Under the pieces are notes generated by a model. It made no database searches and was not told the DNA's origin. It saw only the letters and a program-made list of their open reading frames with translations. Below are positions 28,355 through 37,561 of a stretch of DNA of 55,967 nucleotides, one piece after another. Both the position numbers and the translations under genes were made by a program. The first letter of the stretch is position 1; every line of letters begins with the position of its first letter. This DNA comes from an uncultured Tateyamaria sp. (GTDB taxonomy: Bacteria; Pseudomonadota; Alphaproteobacteria; Rhodobacterales; Rhodobacteraceae), in NCBI RefSeq assembly GCF_947503415.1, contig NZ_CANNDS010000008.1, positions 1-55,967 of the forward strand. The letters run 5' to 3'.

Positions 28355-30049
28355 TCAGTTATGTGCCGTATGGGCCAGCGTCTGAAGTGCAGAAACCACG
28401 CGCCCCGTCGTGCGGAAAGTGCCTGTGTGCCAGTAGCTTGCAGTGGTTTTGTAGGGCAGCTTCACATGGGGCAGCGTATGGAGAAACATGTGGGATTGCG
28501 GCAGCATGGTCGTGTCGCGGCGTGCATCCTGCGGATGTGCCAGCATGTGCCAGGCCACGGCGCGTGTCAGCAGCCCCGGACCCGTCTTTGACCATGTGCT
28601 GTCATTGTCCCGTCCGATCAGGGCCGCCTTTGCCATGGTGATGGCCTGACCGATGGCGGGATGTCCGGGCGGCGCGCAGATCAGGTTGTTGGCCAATGCG
28701 CCAAAGGGTTCGCGGAACACGATCAACCCCGGCCCCTTGGCGACAATATCATCGGGATGGCCGGTCAGCATGTCATCGGCATCCGCATAGATGCCGCCCT
28801 GCCGGTAGAGCACGCACAGGCGCAGGAAATCGCTTTCCTCGGCGACGTGGCGGGCCACCTCGAAGGCGCGCGCATGTGCGGCGTCATAGGCCTCGGTCAG
28901 CCACGCGATGGCGCGCGCCCTGTCAAAGCGCTCATAGCGCCAGCCCGGCGCATCCGCCCAGGTTTGCATGACCCCGTGGATTGCATCGGGCACCTTGGCG
29001 GTGTTCCAGTACTGAAAGATATGCCGGGGCGTGAAATGCGGCGCGGTATGTTCGCCGGACCCGGCTGCTTGCGTGTCCCACATGTTCAGGACGTCGTTGG
29101 CCGCCTGAAAATTGCTGGCGGCAAGGTCGGGGCCGGGATGCGGCTCTGCCTGATGTTGCAGGGATATCCGGTACAGGCGCAGCTCATTGAGCCGCGCGCC
29201 AAAAAGTGTCGTGCCGAAATGCGCGCGCTTCCTGCTGGCGTGGCGTGGATTGGTCTGGATGGCCGTGGCGGTGCGTTCTGCATCCTCCAACCGGTTCAGG
29301 ACACAGAACAGCTGCAGCAGCGTCGTGTCATCGGGCGGCCTTTGACCGGCTGCGATCCCGGCCTCGATCAGCGTCACCACCTCTTCCGGCCGCCCCAGGG
29401 CCAAAAGCAGTTTCATGCGCAGGTCCTCAAGCGCCTGCACATTCTTTGCCCCGCGGTGACTGTCGAGCCATGCCAGCCCCGCATCCGGAAGACCGGCCTG
29501 GATAAAGGACTGTGTCAGCGTGGTCAGAACCGGAAGCGCATTTGGCCAGCGCCGGGCACTCAGGCGCAGATAGCGGATCGCCAATTGCTTGCGCCCGTTG
29601 TCGATCAGAAGCTGTGCCAGATCCGCCGCTGCACGGGGGCTGCGCTGGCCTGTGCGGATCTCCAGCGTCCGCTCCAGTGCGGCCTGCGGCCCCTTTCGCA
29701 TCCGCGCGGCCATGATCCGAAAGGGGGGCTGCAGGGCCGGGGCCATACGGGCGCACAAGGCGTCCTCGGTGCGCTCGGCCAGCGCTTCGTTCTCGGCCAC
29801 ATGGGCGATGCGCAGCACCACCTTGGCCAGGGGCATGTCGATCAGCGACCGGGTCTCGACATGCGCGATGGCCGCAGACATCAGGTCCGGCTGATCCGAC
29901 GTTTCCGCCACTTTGATGAACTGTCTCAGCTGTGCGTTGTTCAATGTGCCCAACCGGTCCGCAAGCCACGCCGAGACGACGGCCGCCTCGGCCATCCTGC
30001 CCGCCCTGAGATAGAGGCTGAGCAGTGCCAGCGCGCGATCAGCCGTCAT
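28355..30049 (-). CDS. TPR-like protein fused to GT32-like glycosyltransferase
   Basis: A 564-aa product. Residues 1 to about 300 are helical repeats of TPR/SEL character (e.g. AADLAQLLIDNGRKQLAIRYLRL). Residues about 340-560 match GT32/Och1-type sugar transferases with the DXD motif: PRHIFQYWN (341-349), EESDFLRLCVLYRQGGIYADADDM (metal-binding DAD at 423-425) and a GPGLLTRA motif. It would transfer a sugar from a nucleotide donor, with the helical part binding a partner or acceptor. The start overlaps the stop of the upstream TPR gene by 11 bases, so the two are co-translated. Confidence 0.82.
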   Translation of the reverse strand: MTADRALALLSLYLRAGRMAEAAVVSAWLADRLGTLNNAQLRQFIKVAETSDQPDLMSAAIAHVETRSLIDMPLAKVVLRIAHVAENEALAERTEDALCARMAPALQPPFRIMAARMRKGPQAALERTLEIRTGQRSPRAAADLAQLLIDNGRKQLAIRYLRLSARRWPNALPVLTTLTQSFIQAGLPDAGLAWLDSHRGAKNVQALEDLRMKLLLALGRPEEVVTLIEAGIAAGQRPPDDTTLLQLFCVLNRLEDAERTATAIQTNPRHASRKRAHFGTTLFGARLNELRLYRISLQHQAEPHPGPDLAASNFQAANDVLNMWDTQAAGSGEHTAPHFTPRHIFQYWNTAKVPDAIHGVMQTWADAPGWRYERFDRARAIAWLTEAYDAAHARAFEVARHVAEESDFLRLCVLYRQGGIYADADDMLTGHPDDIVAKGPGLIVFREPFGALANNLICAPPGHPAIGQAITMAKAALIGRDNDSTWSKTGPGLLTRAVAWHMLAHPQDARRDTTMLPQSHMFLHTLPHVKLPYKTTASYWHTGTFRTTGRVVSALQTLAHTAHN

Positions 30050-31286
30050 GACCGGTCTTCTTGAACACGTTCTGCTGCATCAGGGGATCCTGCTCCAGCA
30101 GCGCAATGGCAGTGTCGATGTCCCCAAGGGCCTCGGCGATTTTGGCGCGCTCGCGCCGGGCCGGCCAGTTGGCGGCCTCAACGGACAGGACCTGCGCATA
30201 AAGCGCATCCGCCGTCTCCAGGTCGCCAAGGGTGCGATGCAGGTTTGCCAGTGCAAGCGTGGTGGGGATGTGGTCCGGCTCCGCCTCCTGCAGCACCCCG
30301 AGGATGTCCAGCGCCTCCTGCGGGCGGCCCACGGCCTGCAGCACATGGGCCTGCCTGCGCCGCAAAAGGGGGCTGCGGGGGCCATGGGTCCGCCCCGCCT
30401 CGCACAGATCAAGGGCCGCGTCATGGTCGCCGCGCGCAAGGGCGGCATCGATCTGTCCCACCAGCGCGCCTTCATGTCCGGGCTCAAGCTCAAGGAGCTT
30501 GGCATAAAGCGCATCCGCCGCCTCCAGATCGCCAAGGGCGCGCTGCAGGTTTGCCAGCGTCAGAAGGATCGGGACGCGCTTGGGATGCGCCGCGTGCAGG
30601 GCCTCAAGGATATCCAGCGCCTCCTGACGGCGGCCCACGGCCTGCAACACATGGGCCTGCCTGCGCCGCAACAGGATGCTTCTGGGGCGCAGGACCTGCC
30701 CCGCCTCGCACATCTCAAGGGCCGCATCATGGTCGCCGCGCGCAAGGGCGATGTCGATCTGCCCCACCAGCCCGCCCTCATGGCCGGGCTCAAGATCAAG
30801 GATCTGCGCATAAAGCGCCTCCGCCGCCTCCAGATCGCCAAAGGCGCGCCGCAGGTTTGCCAGCGGCAGAAGGGTCGGCACGTGGGTCGGGTGTGCCTCG
30901 TGCAGCACCACAAGCATGTCCAGCGCCTCCGCACGGCGGTCCAGCGCCTGCAGCACATGCGCCTTCTTGCCCTGCAACAGGGCACTTTTGGGCCGCAGGC
31001 CAAGGGCCGCATCACACAGCCCAAGGGCGGCCTCATGGTCGCCGCGCGCAATCTCGGCATCGATCTGGCCGGCCAGCGCCTCTTCGTGCTTGGGGGCGAC
31101 GGTCAGCACCTGCGCATAAAGCGTGCCGGCCATGTCCAGATCGCCAAGGGCGCGCGCCGCCGTGCCAAGCGCCATGCGCACCGGCACCGACCTTGCATCG
31201 GTGGCCGAGGCGGCAGGCAGCGCGTTCAGCACCTGCCAAAGGGCGCTGCGGGTGTCCGCATATGTGGCTGATCCGGGGGTGTTCAT
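30039..31286 (-). CDS. TPR-repeat protein with three 102-residue near-identical blocks
   Basis: A 415-aa soluble helical-repeat protein. Four starts of the same block (xLGDLEAADALYAQ...) fall at residues 46, 148, 250 and 352, exactly 102 residues apart; the last is partial. Within each block TPR-like helices with AHVLQAVGRRQEALDIL recur. The blocks are nearly identical at DNA level, showing recent tandem duplication. TPR proteins act as scaffolds; here the coupled partner is the TPR-GT32 protein, so a role in organising glycan synthesis is inferred. No signal or membrane segment. Confidence 0.83.
   Translation of the reverse strand: MNTPGSATYADTRSALWQVLNALPAASATDARSVPVRMALGTAARALGDLDMAGTLYAQVLTVAPKHEEALAGQIDAEIARGDHEAALGLCDAALGLRPKSALLQGKKAHVLQALDRRAEALDMLVVLHEAHPTHVPTLLPLANLRRAFGDLEAAEALYAQILDLEPGHEGGLVGQIDIALARGDHDAALEMCEAGQVLRPRSILLRRRQAHVLQAVGRRQEALDILEALHAAHPKRVPILLTLANLQRALGDLEAADALYAKLLELEPGHEGALVGQIDAALARGDHDAALDLCEAGRTHGPRSPLLRRRQAHVLQAVGRPQEALDILGVLQEAEPDHIPTTLALANLHRTLGDLETADALYAQVLSVEAANWPARRERAKIAEALGDIDTAIALLEQDPLMQQNVFKKTGHDG
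30234..31151 (-). repeat. Three tandem 306-bp in-frame repeats inside the TPR gene
   Basis: The 918 bp span codes residues 46-351 as three 102-codon units with fixed spacing. Long stretches recur with few changes between units, such as the region coding RRRQAHVLQAVGR. Copy number is likely to vary by recombination. Confidence 0.8.
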
Positions 31287-31503
31287 GCAGATCCTCGCTG
31301 AAAATCAGGGGCAGGCCGCTGTCCTGCGCCGATCCCGTCCGTGGCCAGCATCTGAAACAGGGGGGCCGGGCCGCCCCGAGTGTTAATCCATCGACGCGGT
31401 GCTTTCCATCCCGGACACCTTTGCCCGGCCCGCCCGACCCAAAGCGTCATAATGTGGATTATGTGAAATATATTCCCATGACCTGTTGCCATGACCGTCA
31501 ACG

Positions 31504-32487
31504 CTACTTCTCGTAAGCGCCTGTCCGGTGCCAGGTCCATGCATCCTCGATCATCTGGCGCATGTTGGAGCGATCCGGCGACCAGCCCAACGACTGCGCG
31601 GCGCGGGACGAGCCCGACACCAGCTTGGTGGCGTCTCCGGCCCGCCGCGGGCCATGGGTATGGGGCACGTCCTTGTTGGTCACCGCACTTGAGGCATCGA
31701 TGACCTCGCGCACCGAAAACCCGTCTCCGGTGCCCAGATTGAACACCTCGCTGCCCTTGCCGTCTTGCAGCCACTTCAGACCCAGCACATGGGCGTCTAC
31801 CAGATCGCACACATGGACATAGTCGCGAATGCAGGTGCCATCGGGCGTGTCATAGTCGGTGCCGTGGATGGTCAGGGCATCGCGGGTGCCGTCGATGGCC
31901 TCCAGCATGACCGGGATCAGATGGGTCTCGGGGCGGTGATGTTCACCCACCTCGCCTTCGGGATCAGCCCCCGCCACGTTGAAATAGCGAAAGATCACGT
32001 GGTTGAGGCCATAGGCCGCCTCAAAGTCGCGCAGGATGTTTTCGACCGCGCGCTTGGAGGCGCCATAGGCGTTCAGCGGCTCTTGCGGGGTCTGTTCGTC
32101 CAGCACGACATTGTCATGCTCGCCATAGGTGGCGCAGGTCGATGAAAAGACGAAGTTCATGCAGCCCGCCGCCACCGCCGCTTCGATCAGGGTCAGCGAG
32201 CCGCCCACATTGTTGCGCCAGTAAAGCCCCGGTTCGGACATCGCCTCTCCGACCTGGCTGAGGGCTGCAAAATGCATGACAGCCACCGGCTTCCAGGTGG
32301 CAAACACCGCGTCCAGCCGGGCCCGGTCCGACAGGTCGCCCTGTTCGAAGGGGCCGAACTTGACGGCATCCTGCCAGCCCGTGACGAGGTTGTCGTATGT
32401 GACAGGCACATAGCCTGCCGCCTTGAGCGCCTTGCAGGCGTGGCTGCCGATATAGCCCGCCCCCCCGGTCACCAGAACATGTGTCAA
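31504..32487 (-). CDS. galE: UDP-glucose 4-epimerase
   Basis: A 327-aa short-chain dehydrogenase-type epimerase interconverting UDP-Glc and UDP-Gal with bound NAD. NAD motif TGGAGYIGSH (7-16), SSTCATYG (115-122) and catalytic Tyr141/Lys145 in YGASK are all present, with YDN at the adenine-ribose Asp (31-33). No ATG is available; the start is a TTG at 32487, right after the galU stop, with GGAGTAAGG just before it, so galU and galE are coupled. It supplies UDP-Gal for Glf. Confidence 0.95.
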   Translation of the reverse strand: MTHVLVTGGAGYIGSHACKALKAAGYVPVTYDNLVTGWQDAVKFGPFEQGDLSDRARLDAVFATWKPVAVMHFAALSQVGEAMSEPGLYWRNNVGGSLTLIEAAVAAGCMNFVFSSTCATYGEHDNVVLDEQTPQEPLNAYGASKRAVENILRDFEAAYGLNHVIFRYFNVAGADPEGEVGEHHRPETHLIPVMLEAIDGTRDALTIHGTDYDTPDGTCIRDYVHVCDLVDAHVLGLKWLQDGKGSEVFNLGTGDGFSVREVIDASSAVTNKDVPHTHGPRRAGDATKLVSGSSRAAQSLGWSPDRSNMRQMIEDAWTWHRTGAYEK

Positions 32488-32493
32488 AGGGCC

Positions 32494-33390
32494 TTACTCC
32501 GCCGCGTTTCGGTAGGCCAGCATGCTTTCCAGATACTCATGCAGCTCATCACGCAATTCAGCGCGCGCCAGACCAAAGGCCACGGTGGCTTGCAGGAACC
32601 CGGACTTGGACCCGCAATCAAAGCGCTGCCCCTGAAAGCGGTAGCCATAGACGCCGGCCCTGTCCTCGCCAATCTCTGCGGCGATGGCATCGGTCAGCTG
32701 GATTTCACCGCCCGCCCCCGATTTCAGCTTGTTGAGGGTGCGCAGCACGCTTGGGTTCAGGATGTACCGGCCAATGACGGCAAGGTTCGATGGGGCGTCT
32801 TCCTGCGCAGGCTTTTCCACCATGCCCTTGACCGACGCGACAGCGCCCATGTCCTGATCAATGTCCAGAATGCCATAGCTCGAGGTCTGGTCGGGGCGCA
32901 CCTCCATGGCGGCCACCATGTTGCCCCCGGTCTCGGCATAGGCGTCGACCATCTGCCCAAGGCAGGGTCGTTCCGCCGCGATCACATCGTCGGGCAGGAT
33001 GACGGCAAAGGGTTCATTGCCGATCAGGCGGCGCGCGCACCAGACCGCGTGGCCCAGGCCAAGGGCCTTGTGCTGGCGCATATAGGCAACCTCGCCCGAG
33101 TCCATATTGGTGTTCTTGAGGATCTCCAGAAGCGCGTCCTTGCCCTTCTTGCGCAGCTCGTTTTCCAACTGCGGGGCATGGTCGAAATAGTCCTCCAGCG
33201 CACCCTTGCCGCGCGAGGTGACAAAGATGAATTCCTTGATCCCCGCCGCGCGGGCTTCGTCCACCGCGTATTGGATCAAGGGCTTGTCCACCAAGGTCAT
33301 AATCTCCTTGGGAACGGATTTTGTAGCAGGCAGAAAGCGGGTGCCAAGGCCCGCCACTGGGAAGATGGCTTTGGTAACTTTACGGTTCAT
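32494..33390 (-). CDS. galU: UTP-glucose-1-phosphate uridylyltransferase
   Basis: A 298-aa enzyme making UDP-glucose from UTP and glucose-1-phosphate. It shows the classic FPVAGLGTRFLPATKSVPKE at residues 10-29, GLGHAVWCAR, and the VEKP motif. The start MNRKVTK (33390) has GAGG 5-6 bases upstream. Six bases separate it from galE, in one operon. UDP-glucose feeds both galE and ugd, so this gene heads nucleotide-sugar supply for the locus. Confidence 0.95.
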   Translation of the reverse strand: MNRKVTKAIFPVAGLGTRFLPATKSVPKEIMTLVDKPLIQYAVDEARAAGIKEFIFVTSRGKGALEDYFDHAPQLENELRKKGKDALLEILKNTNMDSGEVAYMRQHKALGLGHAVWCARRLIGNEPFAVILPDDVIAAERPCLGQMVDAYAETGGNMVAAMEVRPDQTSSYGILDIDQDMGAVASVKGMVEKPAQEDAPSNLAVIGRYILNPSVLRTLNKLKSGAGGEIQLTDAIAAEIGEDRAGVYGYRFQGQRFDCGSKSGFLQATVAFGLARAELRDELHEYLESMLAYRNAAE

Positions 33391-33600
33391 GGCAGCCTCA
33401 ACAATAACCAGAAATACGGCCAATGCCTCTCATATGCACCTATGGATATCAACCCACGATGACGGCGGCGCGGCGCATCTCTGCCTATGAAACAGGCGCT
33501 GCCCAAAATTTGGATTTCCAGCCCTGAAAGCCCGCGGACCACGTCCCGACCCGCCCCCGCCCCGCCCCGTCGACAGGCGCTCACGCGCCGTCCTTGCGCG

Positions 33601-34470
33601 TCAATCGGGCCCGGGCAGCGGGGACGCGTATTCAAATGCCTCATAATCGGGGGCGAAAATCTCGGCACAGTGGCGGCGGGCGGCGGGCGAACAAAACACC
33701 GATATATCCATATCCGCCTGAGGGTTTTTCCGATATTCCGCCCCCCGTGGCGCAGCACCCAGCTGCGCTGACAGCGCTTTGAAATAGGCGGGCACATCCT
33801 CCATCCGACCGATCAGCGTGGGGCGGTAGACCTCGGGCTTGATAAAGGCCGTCTGCGGGCGCCAATGCCCGTTCAGCCTGTCCACGCCACTGGCGTCCAT
33901 CTGCCAGGCAAGGAAGGCCAGAAACCGCTCAAACCCCTGCACCGTGTCGGTGTGTCGGTCCCAGTCAAAGCCCACGGCCGCATCCATCTCGAACCGCTCG
34001 CGGGCAAACCAGCGCGCCTTGAGGTGGTGCGACTTGCAGATGTACCGAAAGCCCGAGATCGCCCGCTCAAGCGGGTCGCGCACAACGCAGATGCGCTGCT
34101 CCAGTTGCGGCAGCGCCAGAAGATCCGGCATCGACAGCCCCTGATGCAGGGCCCGGCCAAAGATGCCGTGTTCGGGCAGCGTATGGATCGCGGCATCCGG
34201 GTTGATGTCGTGCAGCGGCGTCAGGTCCGCGGTCAGGGGATGGCCAAACTCCGCCTCGTAAAGCGCATGCAGCGTCGAGGTGGACGCGCTTTTGCCGACC
34301 GAGATGAAGCTCCAGCGCAGCGAGGGGGGCAGGATGATCTGAAACAGGAACTGCCCTGCCGCATCCTTGTCGGGGAACGCCTCCGGAGAGGCCCGCTGCG
34401 TGGCCTTGACCGCCTTCTTGCGCCGCCCCGCACCTGCGGGTTTGAAAGGGCGAAAGGGGGGCTTTGGCAT
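33601..34470 (-). CDS. Sulfotransferase, Sulfotransfer_2 (carbohydrate) type
   Basis: A 289-aa product of a different subfamily from the other five sulfotransferases here. A basic, Pro-rich leader (1-30) precedes the 5' motif FISVGKSASTS (55-65, Lys60) and the 3' motif CVVRDPLERAISGF (128-141), the arrangement of Golgi carbohydrate sulfotransferases and their bacterial relatives. The start ATG 34470 follows GAGG by 9 bases; a GTG at 34485 is possible. It lies 28 bases downstream of ugd on the same strand, which links sulfation to uronic-acid-containing glycan. Confidence 0.82.
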   Translation of the reverse strand: MPKPPFRPFKPAGAGRRKKAVKATQRASPEAFPDKDAAGQFLFQIILPPSLRWSFISVGKSASTSTLHALYEAEFGHPLTADLTPLHDINPDAAIHTLPEHGIFGRALHQGLSMPDLLALPQLEQRICVVRDPLERAISGFRYICKSHHLKARWFARERFEMDAAVGFDWDRHTDTVQGFERFLAFLAWQMDASGVDRLNGHWRPQTAFIKPEVYRPTLIGRMEDVPAYFKALSAQLGAAPRGAEYRKNPQADMDISVFCSPAARRHCAEIFAPDYEAFEYASPLPGPD

Positions 34471-34498
34471 CCGGGGCGACCTCACTTGGCTCGAAAGG

Positions 34499-35668
34499 TC
34501 AATTTACCCCAAACAGATCCCGCGTGAACACCTTGTCTTCGACATCGGCCAGTTCCGGCGTCCTGCGGTTGGCCACGATGACGTCGGCCTGCTGTTTGAA
34601 CGTCTCGAGATCATGCAGCACCTCCGATCCAAAGAAATCCGCGTCCTCAAGGGCGGGCTCATAGACGATGACATCGACACCCTTGGCCTTGATCCGCTTC
34701 ATGATGCCCTGGACCGAGCTTTGGCGGAAATTGTCCGAGTCCGATTTCATCACCAGACGGTGGATGCCCACCACCTTGGGCGCGCGGGCGAGGATCTGTT
34801 CGGCCACGAAATCCTTGCGGGTGCGGTTGGCGTCGACAATCGCGCGGATCATGTTTTGCGGCACGTTGGCATAGTTCGCCAGCAACTGCTTGCTGTCCTT
34901 GGGCAAGCAATAGCCGCCATAGCCGAAGGACGGGTTGTTGTAGTGATCACCCACGCGCGGATCCAGACACACCCCGTCGATGATCTGGCGCGACTTGAGA
35001 CCATTGGCCAGCGCGTAGCTGTCAAGCTCGTTGAAATAGGCCACGCGCATGGCCAGGAACGTGTTGGCAAACAGCTTGATCGCTTCGGCCTCGGACGCGT
35101 CGGTGAACAGCATCGGCACATCCTCGTCCTCGGCCCCCTGCGCCAGCAGCTCGGCAAACCGGCGCCCCCGCGCGCTGTCCTCGCCCACCACGATGCGCGA
35201 CGGGTGCAGGTTGTCGTAAAGCGCCTGCCCCTCGCGCAGGAACTCGGGGCTGAAGATCACCTGATCCGTGTTCAGCTCTGCACTGATGCGATCCGTGAAG
35301 CCCACCGGGATGGTCGACTTGACCACGATGGTGGCCTGCGGATTGACCGCAATGGTCTGGGAGATCACCGCCTCGACGCTTGAAGTGTCAAAGAAGTTGG
35401 TGGTCGGATCGTAATTGGTGGGGGTGGCGACAATCACGAACTCCGCATCGCGGTAGGCCGCCGCGCCGTCCAGCGTCGCGGTCAGGTCCAGCGGCTTTTC
35501 CGCCAGAAACTGCTCCAGCTCCGGGTCGATGATCGGGCATTTGCGGTTCTTCAAAAGGTCCACCCGCTCCGGGTCCAGATCCACGGCCACCACGCTGTTG
35601 TGCTGCGACAGCAAGACCGCGTTTGACAGGCCGACATAGCCAATACCGGCAACTGCAATTTTCGTCAT
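34499..35668 (-). CDS. ugd: UDP-glucose 6-dehydrogenase
   Basis: A 389-aa NAD-dependent enzyme that oxidises UDP-glucose to UDP-glucuronate. Length and sequence follow the enterobacterial Ugd type closely: GIGYVGLSN (8-16), [18 protein letters not shown] (141-158), catalytic Cys254 in [11 protein letters not shown], and [20 protein letters not shown]. The start is ATG 35668 (MTKIAVAG), with GGAG about 11 bases upstream; the longer frame lacks similarity. Divergent from the epimerase gene at 35842, so the two steps UDP-Glc to UDP-GlcA to UDP-GalA share a control region (35669-35841). Confidence 0.96.
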   Translation of the reverse strand: MTKIAVAGIGYVGLSNAVLLSQHNSVVAVDLDPERVDLLKNRKCPIIDPELEQFLAEKPLDLTATLDGAAAYRDAEFVIVATPTNYDPTTNFFDTSSVEAVISQTIAVNPQATIVVKSTIPVGFTDRISAELNTDQVIFSPEFLREGQALYDNLHPSRIVVGEDSARGRRFAELLAQGAEDEDVPMLFTDASEAEAIKLFANTFLAMRVAYFNELDSYALANGLKSRQIIDGVCLDPRVGDHYNNPSFGYGGYCLPKDSKQLLANYANVPQNMIRAIVDANRTRKDFVAEQILARAPKVVGIHRLVMKSDSDNFRQSSVQGIMKRIKAKGVDVIVYEPALEDADFFGSEVLHDLETFKQQADVIVANRRTPELADVEDKVFTRDLFGVN

Positions 35669-35841
35669 GACGGCCCGTCTCCAATTGAACACCTGTTGCC
35701 CGCTGCATAGCTCAGCGCCGCCGGGTGGGCCATAGGTTTCCAGATGCAGCAAAATGGCGCCCCCTCACGGGGCATCACAACAGACGCGATTGCGGGTGAC
35801 ACTCCGGGTGCGGGGCGCTAGAGCTTGCGCTCAGCCGTCAC

Positions 35842-36900
35842 TTGCTCCGTATCAGAGACCTTCCCCTGCCCCCCCTATTGTCCACACCCCGCCGCATCCT
35901 GGTGACCGGCACCGCCGGATTCATCGGCTTTCACCTGGCCAGACTGCTTCTGGCCGAGGGCCATGTCGTGCACGGCTTTGACGGCATGACCGATTACTAT
36001 GACGTGTCCCTGAAACGGGCCCGCCACGCCGCCTTGCTGCAAAACCAGCATTTCGCCGTGACCGAAGGCCTGCTCGAAGACCAGCCGCTGCTGGACCGGA
36101 CCGCAGACGCGTTCCAGCCCGACATCATCGTGCATCTGGCCGGACAGGCCGGGGTGCGCCACAGCCTTGAGGCACCCCGCGCCTATATCGACAGCAATGT
36201 CATGGGCAGCTTCAACGTGATCGAGGCCGCCCGGCGGCACGGCGTGGCCCACCTGCTCATTGCGTCCTCGTCCTCGGTCTACGGGGCCAACACATCCATG
36301 CCCTTTGCCGAGGTCGACAAGGCCGACACCCAGCTGACGATCTACGGGGCCACCAAGAAGGCGGGCGAAAGCATGGCCCACGCCTATGCCCACCTGCACG
36401 ACCTGCCCACGACCATGTTCCGGTTTTTCACCGTTTACGGGCCATGGGGGCGGCCCGATCTGGCGTTTTTCAAATTCGCCGACGCGATCCTCGATGGGCG
36501 GCCCATCGACATCTACAACCACGGCCAGATGTATCGCGACTTTACCTATGTGGACGATCTGGTGCGGGGCATCCGGCTCCTGATCGACGCGGTGCCGCAG
36601 CGCCCCGACAGCCCGGAAGATATCGCGGCAGGAGACTCGCTCAGCCCCGTGGCCCCCTACCGCATCGTCAATATCGGCAACTCGACCAAGGTCCGGCTTC
36701 TGGATTTCATCGACGCGCTCGAAACCAGCCTGGGCCAAAAGGCGGTGCGCAATTACATGGGCATGCAGCCCGGCGATCTGGAAGCGACATGGGCCAATGC
36801 GGACCTGTTGCGCCAATTGACCGGGTATCAACCCCAGACCGACGTGCAGACCGGCATCGATGCCTTCGTGCGCTGGTTCAGAGACTATTACGACAAATAG
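35842..36900 (+). CDS. UDP-glucuronate 4-epimerase
   Basis: A 352-aa short-chain dehydrogenase-type epimerase converting UDP-GlcA to UDP-GalA. TGTAGFIGFH (22-31), DGMTDYYDVSLKRAR (typical of this subfamily), SSSSVYG (142-148) and Tyr168/Lys172 in YGATK are present, as is FRFFTVYGPWGRPD. There is no ATG or GTG before the NAD motif: after a stop at 35797-35799 only TTG at 35842 or 35878 can serve, and neither has a clear ribosome site, so the N-terminus is uncertain. Divergent from ugd, whose product it uses. Confidence 0.9.
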   Translation: MLRIRDLPLPPLLSTPRRILVTGTAGFIGFHLARLLLAEGHVVHGFDGMTDYYDVSLKRARHAALLQNQHFAVTEGLLEDQPLLDRTADAFQPDIIVHLAGQAGVRHSLEAPRAYIDSNVMGSFNVIEAARRHGVAHLLIASSSSVYGANTSMPFAEVDKADTQLTIYGATKKAGESMAHAYAHLHDLPTTMFRFFTVYGPWGRPDLAFFKFADAILDGRPIDIYNHGQMYRDFTYVDDLVRGIRLLIDAVPQRPDSPEDIAAGDSLSPVAPYRIVNIGNSTKVRLLDFIDALETSLGQKAVRNYMGMQPGDLEATWANADLLRQLTGYQPQTDVQTGIDAFVRWFRDYYDK

Positions 36901-36969
36901 AGACGGCGACGCCCCGTCTTGCGCGCACTGACCGGACCGGGATCAGAAACGGCTGTGCGGACGGAGCGG

Positions 36970-37152
36970 TTATTCGTTATTGTCACCTGTCCGCTTCGGA
37001 GCTCCGCCAGTGATGCGCTTAACGAGTGAAACAGGCAAAACAATTATTGCGATGGAGACGACAAGGATCGCCCCAAACACATGATGCAACTTGTTGCCAG
37101 CTCTCCAAAACCCATGGGCTAGTGCCGAAACAGCTATCAAGAAGCTCGCCAT
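36970..37152 (-). CDS. Possible small membrane protein
   Basis: A 60-aa open frame from ATG 37152: MASFLIAVSALAHGFW, then a strong hydrophobic helix (about 26-44, FGAILVVSIAIIVLPVSLV) and a basic tail. Base composition is lower in GC than the flanking genes. No family recognised and no clear ribosome site. The frame remains open upstream to 37548, but that part reads like non-coding GC-rich sequence. It may be a real short gene or the tail of a decayed one. Confidence 0.35.
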   Translation of the reverse strand: MASFLIAVSALAHGFWRAGNKLHHVFGAILVVSIAIIVLPVSLVKRITGGAPKRTGDNNE

Positions 37153-37561
37153 CAGATTTCGCACGAATTCAGTCCTGTATACGCTTAGGCACTTTGACAA
37201 TACCTCAGCAATCAAATCTGCACAAAAGGCTCCTAGCTGACATTCACCTCCTGGCACTGCGCGATGCCGATACTGCGCGTCCTGGCCCGGAGCCAAGCGC
37301 GCAGCGCGCCGGGCCGCGCCCGACCTCCCCCCGGGAGGGCGCATGACACCGTTGGCGCGCAGAACGACCGTCGCAGGCAAATACGAACCATAAATCACAC
37401 CGCTCGACGTGCGGACGCCCGCCCGAGGTCGGGCACGGCCCTCTGTCTGTCTGGGATTCGATGACCACGCAGGGCTCAATCCAGCCAGTCCCCCAAAAGC
37501 ACCTCGGCACGTCCCGAAGGTCAATCTGGCCTCGACCCATCGGCACAACGCCCTGATCCCG
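37153..37561. other. Gene-free stretch with a 16-bp imperfect inverted repeat
   Basis: No supported gene. It contains an inverted repeat, 37312-37327 against 37425-37440, matching at 15 of 16 positions and enclosing about 97 bases. This may be a relic of a mobile element or a long stem; no transposase or target duplication was found. Confidence 0.4.
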
